Assembly (NCBI GenBank): GCA_002394385.1
Contig: DGTS01000011.1
Span: 77,749-141,748 of the forward strand
Direction: 5' to 3'
Source: Prevotella sp. UBA4330
GTDB lineage: Bacteria; Bacteroidota; Bacteroidia; Bacteroidales; Bacteroidaceae
DNA: 64,000 nucleotides
Positions 17,609-26,537 of this stretch are shown here, one piece after another. The notes beneath the pieces were generated by a model that had not been told where the DNA came from, did not search any database, and saw nothing but the letters and a program-made list of their open reading frames with translations. The first letter of the stretch is position 1; each line of letters starts with the position of its first letter. Made by a program: the position numbers and the translations under genes.

Positions 17609-19057
17609 ATGAACAAAAGTGACTTAATCCCCGCTTGCGTATTCGAGCAATTCGCAAAAATCAATCAGATTCCCCGCCCCTCAAAGCACGAGGAAAAGAT
17701 GATTGAGTATCTGAAGAAATTTGGTGAAGACCATGGTCTTGAAACGAAAGTTGACGAGACGGGTAACGTAATCATTCGTAAAGGAGCCACGCCAGGATAC
17801 GAAGACAAGAAGACCGTTATTCTGCAAAGCCACATGGACATGGTGTGTGAGAAACTTGTTGACATCGACTTCGATTTCAACAAAGATGCCATACAGACAT
17901 ACATCGACGGCGAATGGCTAAGAGCCAAGGGCACCACACTGGGTGCTGACGACGGCATCGGCTGCGCTATAGAACTGGCAATACTTGAGAGCAACGACAT
18001 AGAGCACGGTCCTATAGAGTGCGTCTTCACACGCGACGAGGAGACAGGTCTCACTGGCGCCGAGGGAATGAAGCCGGGCTTCATGACTGGCGACATGCTC
18101 ATAAACCTCGACTCTGAGGACGAGGGACAGATATTCGTGTCATGTGCTGGCGGAAGAAACACCACCGCAACATTCCACTTCGAGAAGGAGGATGCTCCCG
18201 AAGGCCTCTTCTTCATGAAGGCTTCGCTGAAAGGGCTCATCGGAGGCCACTCTGGTGACGACATCAACAAGAAACGCGCCAATGCGCTGAAGACTCTCGC
18301 CCGCTTCCTTTACAAGGTGCAGGAGAAATACGGACTGCGCCTGGCAAGTTATAATGCAGGAAAACTGCACAACGCCATCCCACGCGACGGCGTGGCAATC
18401 TTCGGCGTTGACAAAGAAGTTAAAGAGAACGTGAAGGCCGACTGGAATGTATTTGCATGCGAGGTGCAGGAAGAGTATCATGTAACCGAGAAGTCAATGC
18501 AGTTCAACCTTGAGAGTTGCGAAAGCGAGAAGGTGCTCCCGCTGGAAGTGTCAACGAAGTTGATTCAGGCACTCCAGGCTGTTGACAACGGCGTGTTCGC
18601 CATGTGTCAGGACGAGGCTATCTCGTGGTTGGTAGAGACTTCAAACAACGTGGCAAGCATCGAGACCTTCGACAACGAGATTAAGATTGTGGCATCGCAA
18701 CGAAGCAACGTGATGAGCGCACTCGACAACCAGGCAGCCACTATCAAGGCTGTATTCCAACTCGCTGGCGCAGAGGTGGTTCAGGGCGACGGTTATCCAG
18801 CATGGAACATGAACCCCGACAGCAAACTGACTGCAATAGCAGTGGAGAAATACAAGGAACTCTTCGGCAAGGAGCCTAAGGTGCTGGGCATTCACGCTGG
18901 TCTAGAGTGCGGACTGTTCTCAGAGAAATATCCTAATCTCGACATGGTGTCCTTCGGTCCTACCCTTCGCGGAGTGCATTCACCCGATGAGTGCCTGCAC
19001 ATCCCGACAGTAAAGATGGTGTGGGATCATCTCCTCGCTATATTGAAGAGTATTTGA
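17609..19057 (+). CDS. pepD: aminoacyl-histidine dipeptidase (peptidase D)
   Basis: Cytosolic M20C zinc dipeptidase. 482 residues from MNKSDLIPACVFEQF; the frame is open back to 17504 but that part overlaps the divergent promoter. Metal and catalytic segments: LQSHMDMVCE (about residue 75), LGADDGIGCA (about 113), FTRDEETGLTGAEG (about 142), NLDSEDEG (about 170), and C-terminal IHAGLECGLFSEKYP. The stop is followed three bases later by an octamer array and then a strong hairpin. Confidence 0.96.
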   Translation: MNKSDLIPACVFEQFAKINQIPRPSKHEEKMIEYLKKFGEDHGLETKVDETGNVIIRKGATPGYEDKKTVILQSHMDMVCEKLVDIDFDFNKDAIQTYIDGEWLRAKGTTLGADDGIGCAIELAILESNDIEHGPIECVFTRDEETGLTGAEGMKPGFMTGDMLINLDSEDEGQIFVSCAGGRNTTATFHFEKEDAPEGLFFMKASLKGLIGGHSGDDINKKRANALKTLARFLYKVQEKYGLRLASYNAGKLHNAIPRDGVAIFGVDKEVKENVKADWNVFACEVQEEYHVTEKSMQFNLESCESEKVLPLEVSTKLIQALQAVDNGVFAMCQDEAISWLVETSNNVASIETFDNEIKIVASQRSNVMSALDNQAATIKAVFQLAGAEVVQGDGYPAWNMNPDSKLTAIAVEKYKELFGKEPKVLGIHAGLECGLFSEKYPNLDMVSFGPTLRGVHSPDECLHIPTVKMVWDHLLAILKSI

Positions 19058-19060
19058 TTA

Positions 19061-19125
19061 GTTGACAAGTAAACGAGTTGACGAGTTGACAAGTTGACGA
19101 GTTGACAAGTTGACGAGTTGACAAG
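19061..19125 (+). repeat. octamer array directly after pepD
   Basis: Eight clean 8-nt units, GTTGACAA, GTAAACGA, GTTGACGA and so on, starting three bases after the pepD stop. There is no reverse arm; a terminator hairpin follows instead. Confidence 0.92.
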
Positions 19126-19138
19126 TATAAAAGAAAAT

Positions 19139-19173
19139 GCCCCGGTTTATGGTATCACTACGTAAACCGGGGC
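19139..19173. terminator. bidirectional-looking hairpin between pepD and the sigma gene
   Basis: GCCCCGGTTTA / TAAACCGGGGC, eleven perfect pairs with a 13-nt loop. It separates convergent genes. Confidence 0.8.
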
Positions 19174-19335
19174 AAAACCTTTAAAAAACTACCTATTGAA
19201 TATAATTTGTTGTGTTATGGACAGCACTTGCCCATAATTGTCTTGTTTATCAATCTCCTTATGTATATCATAATCCAATCCCTATATATAAATAATGTAT
19301 AGGGAAGAATGGATAAAACATATAGGGAAAGTTAA

Positions 19336-19851
19336 TCAAGCAAGCATACGTGCAAGGTATCCGCGCACTTCCTTGCGCGCCTCTCCCAGTCGATGCTCTG
19401 TGCTCTTATAACCAATCTTCAATGTCATTGAAATCTCCGAAACCTTCATGCCGTCGATAACATTCATGCGATAGACCTCACGCTGGCGATCGCTAAGACG
19501 AGCAATGCCACGCTCAAGCAAACTGTTGAGTTCGGAGGCAGAGAACACACTGGCGGCATCCTGACGGTCAACCCTTTCTGTAACGGCCAGCACATGTTCG
19601 TACTCGTCAATCGACTTGTGATGACGCCAATTGTCGAAAATGAGATTTCTCATCATGGTATAGACAAGACAGGGCAGCGTCACCGGCGAAATCATCTTGT
19701 CGATGGTCAGAAGTCTGAGGAAGACATTATGCACAATGTCTTCTGCCTCATAAGCGAACTTCAGCCGTTTTGCCGCGAAAGCACACATTTCTTCACGGTG
19801 CGCGCTATAGTATTCGGCAATGTAACGATACGTGTTATCTTGTTTTTTCAT
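19336..19851 (-). CDS. ECF-like sigma-70 family factor
   Basis: 171 residues from MKKQDNTYRYIAEYY. Region 2 includes AEDIVHNVFLRLL; region 4 includes LSDRQREVYRMNVIDG and the helix-turn-helix SEISMTLKIGYKSTEHRL. No FecR-like anti-sigma gene or SusC/SusD pair is adjacent, unlike most Bacteroidota ECF factors, so its regulation and regulon are unknown. It is divergent from htpG, with 207 bp between the starts. The longer frame to 19947 reads through its own promoter and is rejected. Confidence 0.88.
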   Translation of the reverse strand: MKKQDNTYRYIAEYYSAHREEMCAFAAKRLKFAYEAEDIVHNVFLRLLTIDKMISPVTLPCLVYTMMRNLIFDNWRHHKSIDEYEHVLAVTERVDRQDAASVFSASELNSLLERGIARLSDRQREVYRMNVIDGMKVSEISMTLKIGYKSTEHRLGEARKEVRGYLARMLA

Positions 19852-19862
19852 GATTTCTGTTG

Positions 19863-19870
19863 CAAAGATA
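19863..19870 (-). promoter_or_regulatory. -7 element of the sigma factor gene
   Basis: Minus strand TATCTTTG, 12 bp before the ATG at 19851, giving a very short leader. A TTTG lies 23 bp further upstream, slightly beyond the usual spacing. Confidence 0.45.
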
Positions 19871-20003
19871 AGAAAAAAAACAATATGTATCGCCAAAATA
19901 GATATAAATAATTCTAAATGAAACAAAATAAATAGTATTTGCAACATGAAAGGAATTATCAGAACGTCGTTTTTACGTTACACAAATTCTATTTCCGACA
20001 TGT

Positions 20004-20020
20004 TGGCACGACTTTTGCAA
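20004..20020 (+). promoter_or_regulatory. sigma-54 promoter of htpG
   Basis: TGGCAC at 20004-20009, five bases, TTGCAA at 20015-20020, an exact match to the RpoN -24/-12 consensus TGGCAC-N5-TTGCW. Predicted start of transcription is about 20030, 29 nt before the htpG ATG. No sigma-70-type TAnnTTTG lies in the same interval. An inverted AACGT/ACGTT pair (about 19960-19976) sits upstream as a possible activator site. Confidence 0.8.
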
Positions 20021-20058
20021 ATGGAGGTAATAGGAATTTAATTTAAAACAAAAATATC

Positions 20059-22149
20059 ATGCAAAAAGGAAACATTGGGGTTACAACCGAGAACATATTC
20101 CCCGTAATCAAAAAGTTCTTGTACTCTGACCATGAGATATTCCTGCGCGAGATGGTAAGCAATGCTGTTGACGCTACGCAGAAGTTGAAAACACTTGCCG
20201 ACAAGGGCGACTTCAAGGGCGAACTGGGCGACATCACCGTAAGGGTAAGTCTTGACAAGGACAAGGGAACACTCACCATTAGCGACCGAGGCATCGGAAT
20301 GACCGAGGAGGAGATTGACAAGTACATCAATCAGATAGCATTCTCAGGTGTCACCGACTTCCTCGACAAATACAAGGATTCGGCAAACGCCATCATCGGT
20401 CACTTCGGTCTGGGCTTCTATTCGTCATTTATGGTTTCAAAGAAGGTGGAAATCATCACCAAGAGTTATAAGGACGGGGCAAAGGCTGTTAAGTGGTCGT
20501 GCGACGGCTCGCCAGAATTCACCATCGAGGACGCAGAGAAGGCTGAGCGAGGCTCTGACATCGTGCTCTATATTGACGATGACTGCAAAGAGTATCTTGA
20601 GAAAGCACAGATAGAGCAGTTGTTGCAGAAGTACTGCAAGTTCATGCCCGTAACCATCGCCTTCGGCAAGGAGACTGAATGGAAAGACGGAAAGCAGGTG
20701 GACACCGACAAGGACCATATTATAAATAATGTGGAGCCGCTGTGGACAAAGACGCCAAGCACGCTGAAGGACGAGGATTACAAGAGTTTCTATCGCACCC
20801 TCTATCCCATGAGCGACGAGCCGCTGTTCTGGATTCACCTCAACGTGGACTATCCCTTCAACCTTACGGGTATCCTCTATTTCCCCCGCATCAAGAACTC
20901 GCTGGAGCTGCAGCGTAACAAGATTCAGCTCTATTGCAACCAGGTGTTTGTAACTGACCAGTTGGAGGCAACAAGAGAACCAGATGGAACTGCCAAGACC
21001 GGAGGTATTGTCCCTGAGTTCCTTACTCTGCTCCATGGTGTTATCGACTCGCCAGACATACCGCTGAACGTCAGCCGCAGTTATCTGCAGAGCGACCGCA
21101 AGGTGAAACAGATTTCCACCTATATCACTAAGAAGGTGGCTGACCGCTTGAAGGCTATCTTCAACGAGGACCGCAAGGCCTACGAGGAGAAGTGGGACAA
21201 CCTGAAGCTCTTCATCAACTACGGCATCCTGACCGAGGAGAACTTCTACGACCGCGCGAAGGACTTTGCACTGCTGAAAGACGTTGACGGCAAATACTTT
21301 ACATTCGAGGAATACCGCACCCTGATAAAAGACACACAAACAGACAAGGACGGAAACCTCATTTATCTTTACGCCAACAACAAGGAGGAGCAGTACACCT
21401 ATATCGAGGCTGCACGACAGAAGGGCTACAGCGTGCTGCTGATGGATGGACAACTTGACACTCCTGCCATGTCAATGCTGGAGCAGAAGTTCGAGAAGAG
21501 TCGCTTCACACGCGTCGATGCAGACATCATAGACCGCCTTATAGTCAAGGAAGATGCTCCTAAGCAGACCCTCGACGCTGACACTGCTGACAATTTGTCA
21601 CAGGCTTTCCGCTCACAGATGCCAAGTCTTGAGAAGACCGAGTTTTATGTTGAGGTGCAGGCACTGGGCGAGAATGCACAGCCAGTGCTCATCACTCAGA
21701 GCGAGTATATGCGCCGTATGAAGGACATCTCACGCTATCAGCAGGGAATGGCGTTCTATGCCGAGATGCCCGACACCTACAGTCTGGTGCTCAACAGCGA
21801 CCATCCACTAATAAAGAAGGTGCTCGACGACGAGAAGGAAAAGACCGCTGAGACACTGAAGCCGATACTGAGCGAGATAAAAGGTCAGGAGGCTCGCCTC
21901 GCCGCTCTGCGCCAGTCGCAGGACAAGAAGAAGCCTGAGGAAATCTCACAAGAGGAGAAAGACGACGTGAGCAACACCCAGAAGGCCATCGACGAGCAGC
22001 GAACGAAGAAGCAGCAGGTGATTGCCGACTATGCAAAGGGCAACGACATACTGCACCAACTCATCGACCTAGCCCTGTTGCAGAACGGAATGTTGAAGGG
22101 CGCAGCGCTCGACAAGTTCCTGAAACGCAGCATCGACCTCATCAAGTAA
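20059..22149 (+). CDS. htpG: Hsp90 family chaperone HtpG
   Basis: 696 residues, cytosolic ATP-dependent chaperone. The GHKL ATPase domain has REMVSNAVDATQKL, DRGIGMTEEEID and GHFGLGFYSSFMV; the middle domain has the conserved NVSRSYLQSD. The length is slightly above E. coli HtpG, through a charged Lys/Glu/Gln-rich insertion near residues 595-660 (KKPEEISQEEKDDVSNTQK). It is a single-gene unit with its own sigma-54-type promoter and terminator. Confidence 0.97.
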   Translation: MQKGNIGVTTENIFPVIKKFLYSDHEIFLREMVSNAVDATQKLKTLADKGDFKGELGDITVRVSLDKDKGTLTISDRGIGMTEEEIDKYINQIAFSGVTDFLDKYKDSANAIIGHFGLGFYSSFMVSKKVEIITKSYKDGAKAVKWSCDGSPEFTIEDAEKAERGSDIVLYIDDDCKEYLEKAQIEQLLQKYCKFMPVTIAFGKETEWKDGKQVDTDKDHIINNVEPLWTKTPSTLKDEDYKSFYRTLYPMSDEPLFWIHLNVDYPFNLTGILYFPRIKNSLELQRNKIQLYCNQVFVTDQLEATREPDGTAKTGGIVPEFLTLLHGVIDSPDIPLNVSRSYLQSDRKVKQISTYITKKVADRLKAIFNEDRKAYEEKWDNLKLFINYGILTEENFYDRAKDFALLKDVDGKYFTFEEYRTLIKDTQTDKDGNLIYLYANNKEEQYTYIEAARQKGYSVLLMDGQLDTPAMSMLEQKFEKSRFTRVDADIIDRLIVKEDAPKQTLDADTADNLSQAFRSQMPSLEKTEFYVEVQALGENAQPVLITQSEYMRRMKDISRYQQGMAFYAEMPDTYSLVLNSDHPLIKKVLDDEKEKTAETLKPILSEIKGQEARLAALRQSQDKKKPEEISQEEKDDVSNTQKAIDEQRTKKQQVIADYAKGNDILHQLIDLALLQNGMLKGAALDKFLKRSIDLIK

Positions 22150-22193
22150 CCGCTTCCAGCCTTACTATAAGGCGAAAAGCATACATACGAACA

Positions 22194-22222
22194 AGGGCAT
22201 CGGAATCGCTTCCGATGCCCTT
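22194..22222 (+). terminator. intrinsic terminator after htpG
   Basis: AAGGGCATCGGAA / TTCCGATGCCCTT with a 4-nt loop and a T-rich 3' side. Confidence 0.9.
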
Positions 22223-22285
22223 TTATTATCATTCGGCACCAATATAATACCCCGTATCATGCTGTATTATGCAACAATTCGCCTG

Positions 22286-22442
22286 TTACTTATCGTCAAA
22301 GTGGCCGCTATATGCTTTCAGTTTGTTTTTTTTGCTAAGCATTGCATATCAAGTGCCGCCTCATCAACGGTTCTCTATCGGCAATAGCACCTATGCTTTG
22401 CCATAGTTCAGTGTTCATCGTATTTAATTGTACTGCTGTCAT
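22286..22442 (-). pseudogene. possible broken antitoxin-like small gene
   Basis: On the minus strand an ATG at 22442 opens 35 codons (MTAVQLNTMNTELWQSIG...) that stop at 22335 near a run of eight A; another frame continues from there as KLKAYSGHFDDK to a stop at 22286. The start resembles small antitoxin-like proteins common in Prevotella (MT.QLN.MN.ELW...), recalled, not searched. A minus-strand TATATTTG (22472-22479) lies 30 bp upstream. A frameshift in the A-run could explain the break. No toxin gene is adjacent. Confidence 0.35.
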
Positions 22443-22618
22443 AATTCCAAACTTATTTACTTATTCTGTTGCAAATATACATAGAATAAATGAAATCACG
22501 AAAAAAGGAAGGTAAAAAAGATGATGTCATCCACACGAAAAACGCTCTGAGCCGACGAAAAATGCCCTTTGGCAACCCCACTGAGTATCAATGGGTTACA
22601 AAAAGCACACAAACGGGG

Positions 22619-22706
22619 CAACAAAGTTATTAACTTTGTTCAACAATCCTATTAACTTTGTTCGACTATGTTAATAACTTTGTTCGACAATCTTATTAAC
22701 TTTGTT
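22619..22706. repeat. palindromic 22-bp-unit array, four units (family P1)
   Basis: Four tandem units of about 22 bp, each around TTATTAACTTTGTTCGAC with variants. In the consensus, AACAA-N-GTTA-T-TAAC-N-TTGTT forms a 21-bp dyad. The flank GATATCTTTCGG is shared with the copy at 13902, there on the other side. Confidence 0.88.
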
Positions 22707-22871
22707 TCGCCGTTTGATATCTTTCGGAAAGCGAAAGGATATATATGGGCAGGCAGAAAGACAAAAACGGGCATGCCGAAGCATATCTCTGGGCACACGA
22801 ATGATGTGCTCCCGTAATGCGGTGTGTTTGAAAAAAGAAGCGAAGGAGTAAGGAATGACGGAAAAAATTTG

Positions 22872-22879
22872 TACCTTTG
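22872..22879 (+). promoter_or_regulatory. -7 element of the ABC-F gene
   Basis: TACCTTTG at 22872-22879, 32 bp before the chosen ATG at 22911. No good -33 match. It supports the internal ATG over the longer frame that begins at 22824. Confidence 0.5.
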
Positions 22880-22910
22880 CACCCGCAATAATAAAATAAG
22901 GTATAAAAGG

Positions 22911-24524
22911 ATGATAACACTTACGAACATTGCCGTGCAATTCGGCAAGCGAGTATTGTACAAAGATGTAAACATCAAGTTCACCAACGGCAACATCTAT
23001 GGAGTGATTGGTGCCAACGGAGCAGGAAAGTCAACGCTGCTGAAAGCCATCAGCGGAGAACTGGAGCCCAACAAGGGAAGCGTGGAACTGGGACCTGGCG
23101 AACGCCTCAGCGTGCTCGATCAGGACCACTTCAAGTACGACGAGTTCTCGGTTATGGACACTGTGCTCATGGGGCATCAGCCGCTTTGGGATAACATGAA
23201 GGAGCGTGAGCGCATCTACTCGAAGCCCGAGATGACCGAAGAAGACGGCAACCGCGCCGCCGAACTGGAGGAGAAGTTTGCCGAGATGGACGGATGGAAC
23301 GCCGAAAGCGATGCCGCCCAGTTGTTGCAGAACCTCGGAGTGAAGGAGCCGCAGCACCAGAAGATGATGTCAGAACTCTCTAACAACGAGAAGGTGCGCG
23401 TGATGCTGGCGAAGGCTTTGTTCGGTCATCCCGACAACCTGTTGCTCGACGAGCCTACCAACGACCTCGACCTGGACACCGTTCAGTGGCTTGAGGAGTA
23501 TCTGAGCAACGTTGAGCAGACGGTGCTTGTGGTGAGCCACGACCGCCACTTCCTCGATGCCGTATCGACACAGACGGTGGACATCGACTTCGGAAAGGTT
23601 ACGGTGTTCGCCGGAAACTACTCGTTCTGGTACGAGTCGTCGCAGTTGGCTCTCAGACAAGCGCAGAACCAGCGCCAGAAGGCTGAGGAGAAGCGCAAGG
23701 AACTGGAGGAGTTCATCCGCCGTTTCTCTGCCAACGTGGCAAAGAGTAAGCAGACGACGAGCCGCAAGAAGATGCTCGAGAAACTGAATGTGGAGGAGAT
23801 TCGTCCTTCAAGCCGCAAGTACCCTGGCATCATTTTCCAGATGGAGCGCGAGCCGGGCAACCAGATTCTGGAGGTGCAAGACCTGAAGGCTGTCGATACC
23901 GACGGCACGGTGCTCTTCGACAATGTGAACTTCAACATCGAGAAGGGCGAGAAAGTGGTGTTCCTCTCACACAACCCGAAGGCCATGACCGCACTGTTCG
24001 AGATTATCAACGGCAACCGCGAGGCAGACAACGGCACCTTCAAGTGGGGCGTGACGATAACAACGGCCTATCTGCCGCTCGACAATACCGAGTTCTTCAA
24101 CAGCGACCTGAACCTCGTCGATTGGCTTTCACAATATGGAACGGGCAACGAGGTGACAATGAAAGGCTATCTCGGACGCATGCTCTTCAAGCAGGAAGAA
24201 GTGGAGAAGAAGGTCAACGTGCTCTCAGGAGGCGAGAAGATGCGTTGTATGATTGCACGCATGCAGTTGAAAAACGCCAACTGCCTCATCCTCGACACGC
24301 CCACCAACCACCTCGACCTCGAGTCAATCCAGGCATTTAACAACAATCTGGTGCAGTTCAAGGGCAACATCCTCTTCGCCAGCCACGACCATGAGTTCAT
24401 CAACACCGTGGCCAACCGCATCATAGAACTCACACCGAAGGGAACCATCGACAAACTGATGACCTACGACGATTACATCTACGACGCACAGATAAAGGAG
24501 CAGAAGCAGAAGATGTACTCATAA
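22911..24524 (+). CDS. ABC-F family ATPase with one degenerate ATP site
   Basis: 537 residues, soluble, two nucleotide-binding domains joined by a charged linker; a ribosome-associated translation factor or resistance-type protein by family. NBD1 has an intact Walker A GANGAGKS (residues 34-41) and Walker B LLLDEPTNDLD, but its signature reads LSNNEK instead of LSGGE. NBD2 lacks a Walker A (LSHNPKAMTAL), has an intact signature LSGGEKMR, and its Walker B reads LILDTPTNHLD with Thr for the catalytic Glu. So site 1 (NBD1 Walker motifs plus NBD2 signature) is canonical and site 2 is not. EttA/Uup-like in general layout; I cannot assign the subfamily. Confidence 0.9.
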   Translation: MITLTNIAVQFGKRVLYKDVNIKFTNGNIYGVIGANGAGKSTLLKAISGELEPNKGSVELGPGERLSVLDQDHFKYDEFSVMDTVLMGHQPLWDNMKERERIYSKPEMTEEDGNRAAELEEKFAEMDGWNAESDAAQLLQNLGVKEPQHQKMMSELSNNEKVRVMLAKALFGHPDNLLLDEPTNDLDLDTVQWLEEYLSNVEQTVLVVSHDRHFLDAVSTQTVDIDFGKVTVFAGNYSFWYESSQLALRQAQNQRQKAEEKRKELEEFIRRFSANVAKSKQTTSRKKMLEKLNVEEIRPSSRKYPGIIFQMEREPGNQILEVQDLKAVDTDGTVLFDNVNFNIEKGEKVVFLSHNPKAMTALFEIINGNREADNGTFKWGVTITTAYLPLDNTEFFNSDLNLVDWLSQYGTGNEVTMKGYLGRMLFKQEEVEKKVNVLSGGEKMRCMIARMQLKNANCLILDTPTNHLDLESIQAFNNNLVQFKGNILFASHDHEFINTVANRIIELTPKGTIDKLMTYDDYIYDAQIKEQKQKMYS

Positions 24525-24526
24525 GA

Positions 24527-24542
24527 TGGCACACTTTTTGCA
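24527..24542 (+). promoter_or_regulatory. sigma-54 promoter of grpE-dnaJ
   Basis: TGGCAC at 24527-24532, five bases, TTGCA at 24538-24542, again an exact -24/-12 match, starting three bases after the ABC-F stop. Predicted start near 24553, leaving a leader of about 40 nt before grpE. Confidence 0.8.
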
Positions 24543-24593
24543 CTCATCATAAGTGCAGGCAATGGTGCCAAACGTCTTAACATAATAATCATC

Positions 24594-25205
24594 ATGGACA
24601 AAGAAGAAAGAAAGATAAACATAGAGGACGGCGACCAGCAGGACGACGGACTCAACAAGGAGGAGGAAAAGCAGGAGAAAGAGGCTGCCGCCGATGCTGA
24701 AAACACTACAGAAGAAGGGGAAAAGGCAGAAGAGACAGCCGAAGAAGAGACCGACCCTCTGGACAAGGCTCTCGAAGAAATAAAAGAACTGAAAGAGCAA
24801 CTGCTCTACAAGGCTGCCGAGTTTGACAACTTCCGCCGCCGCACAATCAAGGAGAAGGCCGAGTTGATTCTTAACGGCTCGGAGAAGGCTGTACAGGCTG
24901 TGCTCCCCGTTGCCGACGACATGGAGCGCGCACTCGAGAACGGCGAGAAGACCGACGACCCGCAAGTGCTGAAAGAGGGCATGGAACTCATCTACCAGAA
25001 GTTCATGAAGGCTCTCGAAAGTCTCGGTGTCAAGAAGATTGACACCACCGATGCCGACTTCGACGTCGATTTTCACGAGGCCATAGCAATGGTTCCGGGC
25101 ATGGGCGACGAGAAGAGCGGCAAGGTGCTCGACTGCGTACAGACAGGTTACACACTTAACGATAAGGTTATCAGACATGCCAAAGTGGCAGTAGGACAAC
25201 GCTAA
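24594..25205 (+). CDS. grpE: nucleotide exchange factor GrpE
   Basis: 203 residues. A long acidic, glutamate-rich N-terminal tail (about residues 1-60) precedes a coiled coil and the GrpE core with YKAAEFDNFRRRT, the DDMERAL segment and the C-terminal block beginning HEAIAMVPG with VGQR at the end. It releases ADP from DnaK. It is followed 6 nt later by dnaJ; dnaK is not in the window. Confidence 0.96.
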   Translation: MDKEERKINIEDGDQQDDGLNKEEEKQEKEAAADAENTTEEGEKAEETAEEETDPLDKALEEIKELKEQLLYKAAEFDNFRRRTIKEKAELILNGSEKAVQAVLPVADDMERALENGEKTDDPQVLKEGMELIYQKFMKALESLGVKKIDTTDADFDVDFHEAIAMVPGMGDEKSGKVLDCVQTGYTLNDKVIRHAKVAVGQR

Positions 25206-25211
25206 ACAGAA

Positions 25212-26378
25212 ATGGCAAAGAGAGACTACTACGAGGTGCTTGGTGTTGACAAGAACGCCTCAGAGGAAGAAATAAAGAAGGCGTATCGCAAGATTGCCAT
25301 CAAGTATCACCCCGACCGCAACCCCGGCGACAAAGAGGCCGAGGAGAAATTCAAGGAAGCGGCAGAGGCCTACGACGTGCTGCACGACGCACAAAAGCGC
25401 CAGCAGTATGACCAGTTCGGATTTAACGGACCGGCAGGAGCGGGCGGTTTCGGCGGCTTCGGTGGCGAAGGGTTCTCTATGGACGACATCTTCTCGATGT
25501 TCGGCGATGTGTTCGGCGGGCGCGGAGGATTCGGCGGATTCAGCGGTTTCGGAGGAGGCGGCTATCGACAGCCCGCCCAGCATCGAGGCAGCGACCTGCG
25601 CCTGAAGGTGAAACTGTCGCTACAGGAAGTGGCAACAGGCGTCACCAAGAAGTTCAAGGTGAAGAAAGACATCACCTGTCCGCATTGCCACGGAACAGGA
25701 GCAGAAAGCGGCAGCGGCAGCGAGACATGTCCGACGTGTCACGGCTCGGGTGTTGAGATTCGCACCCAGCAGAGCATCTTCGGCATGATGCAGACACAGA
25801 CGGTGTGCCACACATGCGGAGGCGAAGGCAAGGTGATTAAGAACAAGTGTCACGAGTGCGGCGGAACAGGTGTCGTTAAGGGCGAGGAGGTTGTCGAAAT
25901 ATCAATACCGGCCGGCGTAGCAGAAGGAATGGTGGTCAATGTCCCCAACAAAGGAAACGCCGGAAGGCACAACGGAATACCCGGAAACATTCAGGTGTTC
26001 ATAAGCGAGGAGCCTAACGACACATTCGTAAGAGACGGCAACGACCTTATCTATAATCTGCTGCTCGACTTCCCTACGGCTGCTCTCGGCGGCAATGTAG
26101 AGATTCCGACAATCGACGGCTCAAAGGTGAAGATAAAAATAGACCCCGGCACACAGCCTGGAAAGACGCTCCGACTGCGCGGGAAAGGACTGCCCGAGGT
26201 GAAAGGTTATGGCAGCGGAACTGGTGATGTTGTGGTCAACATCAGCGTTTATGTGCCAAAGACACTGAGCCGCGACGAGAAGGAGACTCTTGAAGGATTG
26301 CAGCAGAGCGACAACTTCAAAGGAGACTCTTCCACGAAGAAGAGCATCTTCGAGAAGTTCAAGAACTATTTCTCATAA
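25212..26378 (+). CDS. dnaJ: chaperone DnaJ
   Basis: 388 residues, type I Hsp40. J-domain with HPD in YHPDRNPGDKEAEEKF, a Gly/Phe-rich stretch (about residues 75-125), four CXXCXGXG zinc motifs (CPHCHGTG, CPTCHGSG, CHTCGGEG, CHECGGTG) and the two C-terminal substrate-binding beta domains. Cotranscribed with grpE from the sigma-54-type promoter. An AAGGAGTT octamer array follows the stop after about 13 bases. Confidence 0.97.
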   Translation: MAKRDYYEVLGVDKNASEEEIKKAYRKIAIKYHPDRNPGDKEAEEKFKEAAEAYDVLHDAQKRQQYDQFGFNGPAGAGGFGGFGGEGFSMDDIFSMFGDVFGGRGGFGGFSGFGGGGYRQPAQHRGSDLRLKVKLSLQEVATGVTKKFKVKKDITCPHCHGTGAESGSGSETCPTCHGSGVEIRTQQSIFGMMQTQTVCHTCGGEGKVIKNKCHECGGTGVVKGEEVVEISIPAGVAEGMVVNVPNKGNAGRHNGIPGNIQVFISEEPNDTFVRDGNDLIYNLLLDFPTAALGGNVEIPTIDGSKVKIKIDPGTQPGKTLRLRGKGLPEVKGYGSGTGDVVVNISVYVPKTLSRDEKETLEGLQQSDNFKGDSSTKKSIFEKFKNYFS

Positions 26379-26391
26379 AACTATGGGTTTA

Positions 26392-26509
26392 AAGGAGTTA
26401 AGGAGCCATGGAGTTAAGGAGTTAAGACATTAGTTTGGTATTCCTAATTTATAAGGAATTAAATCAATAACAATTGTCTTAACTCCTTAACTTCATAAAT
26501 CCTTAACAC
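26392..26509. repeat. AAGGAGTT octamer array with inverted arm
   Basis: Forward units AAGGAGTT, AAGGAGCC, ATGGAGTT, AAGGAGTT (26392-26423), a 54-nt spacer, then reverse-complement units CTTAACTC, CTTAACTT, CATAAATC, CTTAACAC (26478-26509). A third sequence family with the same architecture as the GTTGACAA arrays. Confidence 0.82.
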
Positions 26510-26537
26510 CAAAACATTAACAAACGAATAACCACAA

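Larger units (their letters stand above)
22443..22910. other. intergenic region carrying the P1 palindrome array
   Basis: Apart from the array and the two promoter -7 elements listed separately, I see no gene here. Confidence 0.5.

Noticed and set aside
20437..21453. 338-codon open frame opposite htpG
   Set aside because: Shadow of codon bias in htpG; no family resemblance or promoter.
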